A DNA stretch of 64,000 nt from Blastomyces gilchristii SLH14081. Lineage: Eukaryota > Ascomycota > Eurotiomycetes > Onygenales > Ajellomycetaceae. The notes beneath the pieces are model-generated. The model did not search any database, was not told the origin of the DNA, and saw nothing but the letters and a program-made list of their open reading frames with translations. A program made the translations under genes and the position numbers. Each line of letters begins with the position of its first letter. The first letter of the stretch is position 1. Location: assembly GCF_000003855.2 (NCBI RefSeq), contig NW_003101682.1, positions 3,002,386 through 3,066,385 on the forward strand. Direction: 5' to 3'. Of the stretch, positions 57,320-64,000 are shown in pieces.

Positions 57320-57915
57320 TCAAAATGTGATAGAGATAGTAAGAGAGAAGTAGAGATAGTGAAAGTGATAGAAGAGACTGTAGAGTATAGAGATAATGAT
57401 GATAATAGAGAGACTAGAGAGTGAAAAAGGTGATAGAGAGAGATGATAGAGGTGATAGAAATGGGAGAGGTGATAGAGATGGTAAGAGAGGGGTAGAATG
57501 ATAAGATGAGAGTAGAGATAGAGAGTGGAAGTGATAGAGAGTGCTGCGAGGCGGTAGAGGCAGTGGTGGTGGTAGAGGTGATAGGGGAGATAGAGGTGGT
57601 AAGGGGTGATAAGGGGTGGTAAGGGGGGGTCGGAGTGGAAGAAGTGTAGAGGTGGTAGAGGTGATAGGGATGGTAAGAGAGTGAGTGGTAAGATGGGGGT
57701 AGGGTAGAGATATGGAGTGGAAGTGATAGGGGGGGCTGTGAAGTGGTAGAGGCAGTGGTGGTAGAGATGGTAGAAGTGGTAGGAGTGGTAGAGGTGATAG
57801 GGGTGGTAGGGGTGGTAGGGGTGGTAGAGGTTGGTAAGAGTGAGTGGTAAGATGGAGGTAGGGGTATGAAGTGGAAGTAATAGGGGGTGCTACGGGGCGT
57901 TAGAGGCGGTGGTAG
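57320..57915 (+). repeat. Purine-rich minisatellite (GGTAGAGGTGATAGAG units)
   Basis: Plus strand carries degenerate G/A/T repeats such as ggtggtagaggtgatagg. Its complement resembles the 56,843-57,190 minisatellite, so the two form inverted arms around about 57,190-57,300. The right part is G-richer and more regular than the left. Confidence 0.8.
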
Positions 57916-57964
57916 GGGGTAGATAGAGTGGTGCAATTGGCAGGCGCCACTACATATCCATGGA

Positions 57965-58020
57965 TGGATTTGATGGGGTGCATGTGATATCATGTGAGGT
58001 CACGTTACAGGGCATTTTAC
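57965..58020 (+). repeat. 56-base element, less mutated copy
   Basis: Direct repeat of 57241-57296 on the other side of the purine minisatellite. It keeps the CG in cacgttac; another CG follows just beyond its end. Confidence 0.65.
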
Positions 58021-58603
58021 TCGGAAAAGTTGGTTTTTCTATAATATATAGAGAGATATCTTATAGCAGTTTGACAGCAGCATCATCTCATTGAACAATG
58101 ACTCCTGTTCCACCATGACTAAGAACAGAATCACAGATAGAAGTCCCATCTGAGTCCAAGAAGAGAGAGAACATTTCAAGAAGAGAAAAAATGTTAATTG
58201 TTCAGAGAGATCAGAACTTCTTAGTATGTAAAGAAATCACTGTACTCACTCTGAAGGAATCTCTCAATAATAAGAGCATGTTCGGTGCGCGGTGAGGTAC
58301 TCATTCTTTTTGTACTGTCACAGATTTCAGCTAAAAATACACTTGTTTTGATAAAATATAAGCAAGAATACAGATGATATTTTTGAAAATGACTGACAAC
58401 TTTTCTGCTTCCTGGCAGAAAAGCCCGAGGCCCGGGGGTAACTAACTAGTGGGGCGCTTACTCAGCAAGCCATCCGGTCGTCGATCCACGCGCCTGCATC
58501 ATTGTACATACAACAGCTCCAAGCTTCCACGCTGTGCAATTGGGGCTCTATATCGAAGGAGACCTATATTTCAAACATGCCGTGAATTAAATAAATACCC
58601 CGA

Positions 58604-58626
58604 ATATATATATATATATATATATA
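58604..58626 (+). promoter_or_regulatory. (TA)n tract immediately upstream of the LRR gene
   Basis: About 11 TA dinucleotides end 25 bases before the start ATG. It may act as a TATA-like or nucleosome-excluding element. Position so near the ATG suggests transcription starts within or upstream of it; no direct evidence. Confidence 0.4.
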
Positions 58627-58650
58627 AATTGGCACAAACAAACAACAAAA

Positions 58651-60739
58651 ATGGATTCCGACATCCCGCTCCCACCACCCTGTCGCGCCCGCCAGCAAAC
58701 AGCTTTGTCCAGATACCCCCCACACCACCGCAGCGATTACTTCACGTTCGACTGCAGCCTGCCATCTAGTGATCCCCCGCTATTCTCTAGTGATGATTTC
58801 CAATCTTCCGCGCTAGAGAACTATCATAATGGCTCAGATCAACAGCACCAACAGCACCAACAGCACCAACAGCAGCAGCAGGAGGAGGAGGAGGAGGAGG
58901 AGGAGTGGAACGCGGCGACGCGTCCCGGTAGCAGCGGCAGTCGAGCGCAGACGCAGACAACGAGGAAGCGCCAATATCGAGGTACATGGTGGGGGGAAGA
59001 GGAGGCAGAGATGAAGAACAAGATCATGCTGAAGAAGGGCGACAGATATGCGACGGCGGGAAAGAAGCGGAGGACGGAGTTTAAGGATAAGCGCAATATA
59101 GACAGTGGGGTATGGTTTGGTAGTGATGATTCTGTTGAGTCGGCGGTGTCGAATAATAGCGAGTTGGAGGGGGATGATTGTAATGGGCGTGTTGTTCCTG
59201 GCCCGTATTATGCTACAGGCGTTGCTGGTGGTGCTGGTGCTGGTGCTGGTACCGATGGCAGGAGTGGATATCTTGAAACTACAGAAGAGCAAACTGCTAT
59301 CCTACGCGGTCCCATATTTGCACGAAGCCGCCAAGCTGTTGATCGTGCGAATGCTACTAAGGCGATGCAGGTGGACGAGCCGTCTGAGCATCGCCAGGCG
59401 CGGAAAGTTATTACGGAATGTCTTGAGACGGGCCTTGAGTTTATTGATATTTCGTATGGCAATGCCCTTTTTTGCGCTCCCCGTTTTCGTCTTGTTTCAA
59501 TTCTTAATCCCTTAAAACGGAAAGAATACAATCAGCTGCTAACATGAGTTTAGAAATCTCAACCTACGCACCATCCCTTCGGGCCTTCTCCGGCCCATTG
59601 CCCAATTCACAAAATACCCCATCATTCCCAAAATGGATAAAATACCCTCGGTGTCTCCTCCCAACTGCGAACAGTTTTTCAGCTCCTTCGAGCCCTTCCT
59701 CTGCCTCTTCATGACAAACAACAGGCTGAAGACTCTGCCTGCCGAAGTTTTCGAGCTCTCCAATCTTAGCGTCCTAAGCGTACGCCACAACGAGCTCGAA
59801 CAGATCCCGGGCTCCATTGGCAACCTGACAAAGCTTCGCGAACTGAACGTGGGAGGGAATCAGCTTTCTTATCTGCCGTTTGAGGTGTTGCAGCTATTGC
59901 AGAAAAACCACACTCATATGAGACAGCTGGCTGTACATCCGAACCCGTTCGTCATGCCTGAGAGCTCGATCGTGGCAGAGTGGCATTGTAATGTCGCTTC
60001 AGATGGCGTGTTCACTCAAAGAGGACAAGAAGAGAGAAAGGAAGAAGGGGATGAAGCCATAAGCGTGCCTGCACCATTATCAACAGAAATACGACCAGCA
60101 TCCGCAGGTTCAGTTCCCATCCCTATCCTCATTGCAAAAGGGATCGTGCAATTTTTCGACGCGGAGGGGCGCCCAGTTGCCGTACCCGAGCCAATCACCA
60201 ATTCTAATACTAGCACCACGTCCTCCTCCTCTTCCCCCTATTCTCCCACGTTATCATCAACATCGCCATCATCCTCCCCGTCTTCATCTTTGTTCTCCCC
60301 CAGCCTCCGCGATATTGCCCTACGCGCCTACAACCGCGGGCCACAAATCTCCCACCTCATCGACCCAGACACCTTCGCCGGACCCGCCATTATCCTCGAC
60401 CTTCTAAAGCACGCTGAGAAGGTCCGAGATGCTGGCGGCAAGAAGTGCTCGGTTTGTGCCCGGCCGTTCGTGATTACGCGGGCGCGATGGATAGAGTGGT
60501 GGGATTGTGAGTCGCATGGGATGAGTGCTCCGCGCCATGGCGGTGACGGTGGCGGTGTTGGTGTTGGCGTTGGTGTTGAGGTGGATGATTATGGGGTGTC
60601 GCGGACGCTTAGAGCAGAGATGTCGCGGATTGCGAGGGGGAGGGCGTTGAAGCCGCTTCCGTTTTTGAGGGAGGTTTGTTGTTGGGGGTGTGCGCCTGGG
60701 TTTGGGTCTGGCCGGGGATTCGTAGAGGAGGGGAGGTAA
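58651..60739 (+). CDS. Leucine-rich-repeat protein with C-terminal Cys-pair region, 662 aa
   Basis: Exons are 58651-59453 and 59554-60739. The N-terminus is Pro/Ser-rich with a Gln/His run followed by a Glu run near residues 64-86 (from CAACAGCAC and GAG repeats). The LRR block begins near 264, and the splice joins LEFIDIS to NLNLRTIP, restoring a canonical repeat. Further repeats include LFMTNNRLKTLPAEVFELSN, LSVLSVRHNELEQIPGSIGN and LRELNVGGNQLSYLPFEVLQ. After a Ser/Thr linker, the C-terminus has two cysteine pairs, CSVCARPFV and CCWGCAPG, that could bind zinc, with WIEWWDCESHG between. Proteins of this design are conserved in Pezizomycotina, but I know no assigned function. A (TA)n tract lies about 30 bases before the ATG. 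Confidence 0.82.
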
Positions 60740-61466
60740 GGTTATGTAATATATGTGGTATACCTAGGTGCAAGGGAGTTTGGAGGGGAGGAGCGGTGGG
60801 GAGGGTTTCATTAATGGCTCCTTTTTTTCCTTGTTCTGCATAGCGTTGGGTGCTGGTTGCTGAGTTGCTGAGAAATACCCCCCGAATGCATATATTATGT
60901 GTGGAAAGTATAGATATATGGATGTATGCATTATGCATATACTTCACTGCGGAGTTGGCAGAGAGCTTGCTTTCCGTTTCTCTTGCCTTTTCCCATGTAC
61001 TATCTTTTGAGTATCTAGAATTTTCTTATCAGGCTAGTTCGAGCCTTTGTAATTAATTATTGGTAGTGTTTGTTGGCAGGTAGCTTGAAGGACATAGCTT
61101 TCCAAGTACATAACTCTGCATCTCATCTATCAAGCTTGCATTTATGCATTGGGTATACAAAGATGGTGCGTTAAAAACCCGGGGTGTTTACAATCAAATA
61201 GATTAATAGAAGTTGTTGTATGCAGCAAGCAATCGCTTCCAGCACACGAGACTCACTGCTATCTTGCCTATGCCTTTGTATCCAAAATATCCCATCCATG
61301 CAGCACGCACCGCCCGGCCTAATAACGAGAAGGGGGTATTCAACACCCAGCAGAAAAACGTAGAAAAACATGGTAAAAGAAAAAAAAAAAAAGGGCAATA
61401 AAATACCACCACCCTCCGCAAAACCCTCAAAAAGACCCCATGTACCCACCCACCCACTCCATCCCT
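60740..61466. other. Convergent 3' intergenic region, LRR gene / Arb2 gene
   Basis: It should contain both 3' UTRs. It contains a run of about 13 A near 61,380-61,393. No coding exon is seen. Confidence 0.6.
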
Positions 61467-61874
61467 TTAAGAAGCCACCACATCCCCCTCCCCCTCCCCA
61501 TCTTCCGCCACAATAACCTCAACCTCCTCTAGCGCGCTATTCTCAAACATAACATCCAGCCACTTCAGCATACCACCCCAGGCCCTGGGCATGATAGACT
61601 CGACATCCAACGCCTCCCCGGCCGAATAACAGTTACAGCCGAACTCGTAGCGGCCCGCAACGGGCGTGCTGAGTGGTTTCTCGGAGAGTAGGTAGGCGCG
61701 GCTGCGTGTGGACATGAAGGTGGCGAATTCTGGCGGGTGGAGGTGGTTTGTGTCGTGGAGGGGGTTGGTGAGGCAGATGGAGGAGATGCGGGATTGCCAG
61801 GTTGGCCCTGTTTTGGGTGTTAGGGGGCGGTTTTCATATTGACTTGAAGGAGGTGGAGGGCCGTATTGGGGGGG

Positions 61875-61905
<31 letters not shown>

Positions 61906-63034
61906 TTCCATCTGTGTGTATGGGTATCAGAGTTAAACATACAGTGCTCAGCCAAATATCTCACGGCACCTAATCCCCCCTCTGCCAACCCGATGACATC
62001 GATCTTCACGTCGGGCGCCGCAAGTTTCCCCAGCACCTCCTCAAAGACATAAGTAATGTGATCCTGCCATGTTTCGTTACCGGGGATCTTATTCCGGAAC
62101 GTCATCCGCATGGGCGGCTCCACGGCACTGCGCCGAGGAAGAGCATGCCACATTGGCAGCGAAATAGCCTGTTCCTTGCCGCAGTGCCATACCAGCTGGC
62201 CTGGGTTTGTCAGAATAAGGCCCGTTCCCGTGCGGGAGTTGGACCAGTTATCCTGGCTCTGTTTCTGATCCTGATTCTTACTTGAATTAGCGACGTTCGT
62301 GTTAGCGGTTTGATACTCAGAACCCATGGGGCTGCTACTGCTATCGCCTACAACCGCGGTTGCAAAGTTCACGGCGGAGCCGATGTTGATACCCTTCTTG
62401 CTGATGACGCGATAGGCCCAGATGCCCAGGTCTTGGGTTGGATCGCCAAAGACGACGATGAGGCGGGGCTGGGATTGGAAGGCTGGGGATGTTAGGATGG
62501 AGACATGTTGAGAGTTTGCTGCTGCGCCAATTGGGAGACGGAGGGTCTCGAGACCCAGATTGAGGAGACGGGAAATGACGATTTGTCGGATACATGCTAA
62601 TAGTTTTTCAAACCAAGTAAACAGATGGTTTCATGGAGTCAGCCTTGTATATGGTGGAGCCGATGTAGGCTCTCCCTTGCGTTGCATGGTGGTAGTATGC
62701 AATGCGCCACGGGATTGTAGTAAGAGGAGAAGAAGTAGAGTGAGATATATATATACTATTCATAGCTTCCTTCTGCATCTCATTGTAGCGATCATTGGTA
62801 TTGATTTTGAAAACAAAGTCCTCTTCGGGGTTCGAGATCTTTTTGATCTGGTCCTGGTCATTGATGAAGTAGCTGTTTAGGATCTACCATTAGCTCGAGG
62901 GACTCTCCATGTATGTCGAACCGAAACAAGAACAAAGCCATGAGCAAAGTTTCATCTGGAGCATACCCAAGCTGCTTCAGATCAGCAGGAAAGACAGGAT
63001 CCTTGGGCAAGTCCTCTGCCCGGAAGACAAACAT
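61467..63034 (-). CDS. Arb2-domain protein, 392 aa
   Basis: Arb2 domains occur in fission yeast Arb2, a partner of Argonaute in siRNA-directed heterochromatin, and as the C-terminal domain of Hda1 deacetylases. They have an alpha/beta-hydrolase-like fold, usually without an active site. Exons are 63034-62967, 62872-62757, 62596-61943 and 61807-61467. The start reads MFVFRAEDLPKDPVFPADLK, then LGYFINDQDQI, RYNEMQKEAMNTCIRQIV, PRLIVVFGDPTQDLGIWAY and KKGINIGSAVNF. The nucleophile-elbow region is IDVIGLAEGG, with no serine, consistent with a non-catalytic domain. A Ser/Asn/Gln-rich insertion follows SAVNF (about residues 150-185). Joining exons 3 and 4 gives YLAEHWPTWQSRIS. Intron 3 contains a (TA)n microsatellite at 61877-61902. 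It stands alone, without a deacetylase domain. Confidence 0.88.
61877..61902 (-). repeat. (TA)n microsatellite inside intron 3 of the Arb2 gene
   Basis: About 13 TA units lie inside the 135-base intron between exons 3 and 4. Read through unspliced it encodes a YIYIYIY run, a sign that the unspliced frame is not real coding sequence. Confidence 0.8.
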
Positions 63035-63772
63035 GATGCTTCGTCTGGTGGTGCGGTATATGGGGTGAAGTAGATGAGAGTAAACAAAAGAAAAGAGAGA
63101 GAGAAATGGGGTTAGCATTGAAGAGATAGAAGGATAAAGAGAGAGATGTATGTTTTATATTCGCTATAGAGGAAATGGATATTTCAAAGAACATAAGCAA
63201 AACTGCTGTATTGATACTTGTATCTTGGTGAATGGACTGTGAATGAAGGTGCCAAAGTGCCAACTAAATAAACATAAAAAATAGCTGCAGCCTGCCGCTA
63301 TGTTTCGGGTGTATTTATTCAAGACCGCAGATAGATGTAAAAAGGAAACAGACATAAAAGACATAGATCTTTATCGCATTGCATGCTTGAGCATAGTAAT
63401 GCTGGGGCTCGATTGCTGATGGTGGAGATTTGATGATGGACTGAGTTGTTTTGCCCAATGCAAAATAAACCACTCTAGTTATTTAAATATGGCCAGCCAA
63501 TGTTGCAAGAATTACTAGAAAATCGAGAAGTAGATGTTCTATGCTTTGGGCGTTTATATATATTTTGTTTCATTTTAAAATTCAATGTACTGTAAGTTAC
63601 ATAATTTAAATACATATTTGTCTATTTCGCAGGTCCCATCCCAAAACGAAAAAAAAAAAAAAAAAACGCCGGAGAGCTCCAAAGATAATAGTCAGAGCGA
63701 GAAAAATGCAGAGTCTTCAAAACAGGCCAATCAACCACCCACGCAATATACCCATATATATGCGCCGATATA
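63035..63772. other. Promoter of the Arb2 gene and 3' flank of the uS14m gene
   Basis: AT-rich intergenic DNA with no coding exon seen. A run of about 18 A lies near 63,649-63,666. Confidence 0.5.
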
Positions 63773-64000
63773 TTACCAGCTCGCCTTCCTGACACCCGGG
63801 AGCTTCCCAGCAAGAGCCTGCATACGGAATTGGAACTGTACAAGGGAGGAAGATCGTGCGTTAGCATGTGGAAGCCGAAACAAGAAACCCAATATGTAGA
63901 TTGGACGAAGGGCAAAACGTACTCGTCCCAGTCTGAAATCTCTGAAAACACCCCTTGCTATGCCTCCAGCCGTACATCTGTTCTTAATCTGTGTGGGATT
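63773..64000 (-). CDS. MRP2: Mitochondrial ribosomal protein uS14m (MRP2), C-terminal part
   Basis: uS14 is a small-subunit protein in the head of the mitochondrial ribosome. Two exons are visible: 64000-63923 (continuing beyond the window, starting on a codon boundary) and 63835-63773. They splice in phase 0 through a GTACGT donor and a TTGTACAG acceptor. The joined C-terminus reads NRCTAGGIARGVFRDFRLGR, then FQFRMQALAGKL and PGVRKASW-stop. NRC, the RG-x-x-RDF-x-L-x-R block and the terminal PGVRKASW are hallmarks of uS14 in bacteria and mitochondria. Only the last 46 codons are inside the window. The last exon is 63 bases, too short for most ORF scans. The pairing of cysteines seen in zinc-type uS14 is not visible here. 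Confidence 0.9.
   Translation of the reverse strand, partial: NPTQIKNRCTAGGIARGVFRDFRLGRVRFALRPIYILGFLFRLPHANARSSSLVQFQFRMQALAGKLPGVRKASW

Larger units (their letters stand above)
54166..58650. other. 4.5-kb non-coding region: repeats, CpG-poor islands, assembly gap
   Basis: It contains the F-box gene promoter with a GA/CA microsatellite (about 54,330-54,360), CpG-poor islands at 54,660-54,960, 55,560-56,560 and 58,030-58,270, the N gap, two minisatellites, and a (TA)n tract just before the LRR start. A patch of normal composition at about 55,150-55,480 contains short ORFs on both strands without recognisable family; it may be a gene remnant. Confidence 0.55.

Noticed and set aside
57292..57993. 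233-codon minus-strand ORF rich in Ser, Thr, Pro and Tyr
   Set aside because: It is the translation of the purine-rich minisatellite, which has no stop codons because of its repeat unit.
58834..59292. 152-codon minus-strand ORF with Leu/Val runs
   Set aside because: Antisense shadow of the CAG/GAG triplet array in the LRR gene.
1..64000. CRISPR arrays, operons, insertion sequences or biosynthetic gene cluster
   Set aside because: No spaced direct-repeat array, transposase, polyketide synthase, NRPS or terpene synthase is visible; the genome is eukaryotic.

Overview
This is a 64-kb stretch of a filamentous ascomycete nuclear genome. The evidence is: short GT-AG introns (about 50 to 135 bases) with CTAAC-type branch sites; a Raptor/Kog1, a TeaA/Tea1 kelch protein and a SLMAP-type FHA protein of the Pezizomycotina kind; a DPR-motif dehydrin-like protein; and a many-exon secreted LysM/CBM18 protein. 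Low gene density (about 4 kb per gene) and CpG-depleted, AT-rich islands suggest Eurotiomycetes, probably Onygenales; that placement is inference. A run of exactly 100 Ns marks a draft-assembly gap.

Layout: 5-oxoprolinase/hydantoinase, 5'-truncated by the window (1-3559, +); TeaA-like kelch/coiled-coil polarity protein (4966-9712, -); a 4.4-kb gene-poor stretch; Kog1/Raptor (14138-18731, +); a disordered protein of unknown function (20277-22658, -); DPR dehydrin-like stress protein (24250-25691, -); tRNA-Ala(CGC) (26689-26760, -); PA-TM-RING ubiquitin ligase (27184-29946, +); EI24/Rrt8-like membrane protein (31468-32518, +); secreted LysM plus four CBM18 protein (34226-37186, -); a broken tyrosine-phosphatase-like pseudogene (38194-39017, -); FHA-domain tail-anchored SLMAP homologue (40427-42756, -); Mgr2/Romo1 (43668-44335, +); a 6.4-kb gene desert; a small GPI-anchored-type wall protein (50728-51033, +); F-box-like protein (52792-54165, -); a 4.5-kb region with CpG-poor DNA, the assembly gap and minisatellites; an LRR protein (58651-60739, +); an Arb2-domain protein (61467-63034, -); and the 3' end of mitochondrial ribosomal protein uS14m (63773 to the window edge, -).

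The genes are independent single-gene units, with no operon or biosynthetic cluster. Several are conserved cell-biology genes: nutrient signalling (Kog1), polarity (TeaA), STRIPAK-type signalling (FHA protein), mitochondrial import (Mgr2) and mitochondrial translation (uS14m). I rebuilt exon structures by hand from splice signals, reading phase and family motifs. Complete models keep frame from start to stop; none is backed by transcript data.

The most unusual observations are a 4-base micro-exon that completes a hevein-type CBM18 motif in the LysM gene, a phosphatase pseudogene whose intact P-loop sits in the wrong frame, tandem exon duplication in the DPR gene, a cluster of the nonamer TACTCCGTA (ten exact copies noted, nine within about 4 kb), and two copies of one repeat mutated to different degrees beside the assembly gap. 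I see no clear evidence of a wholly new biological system.
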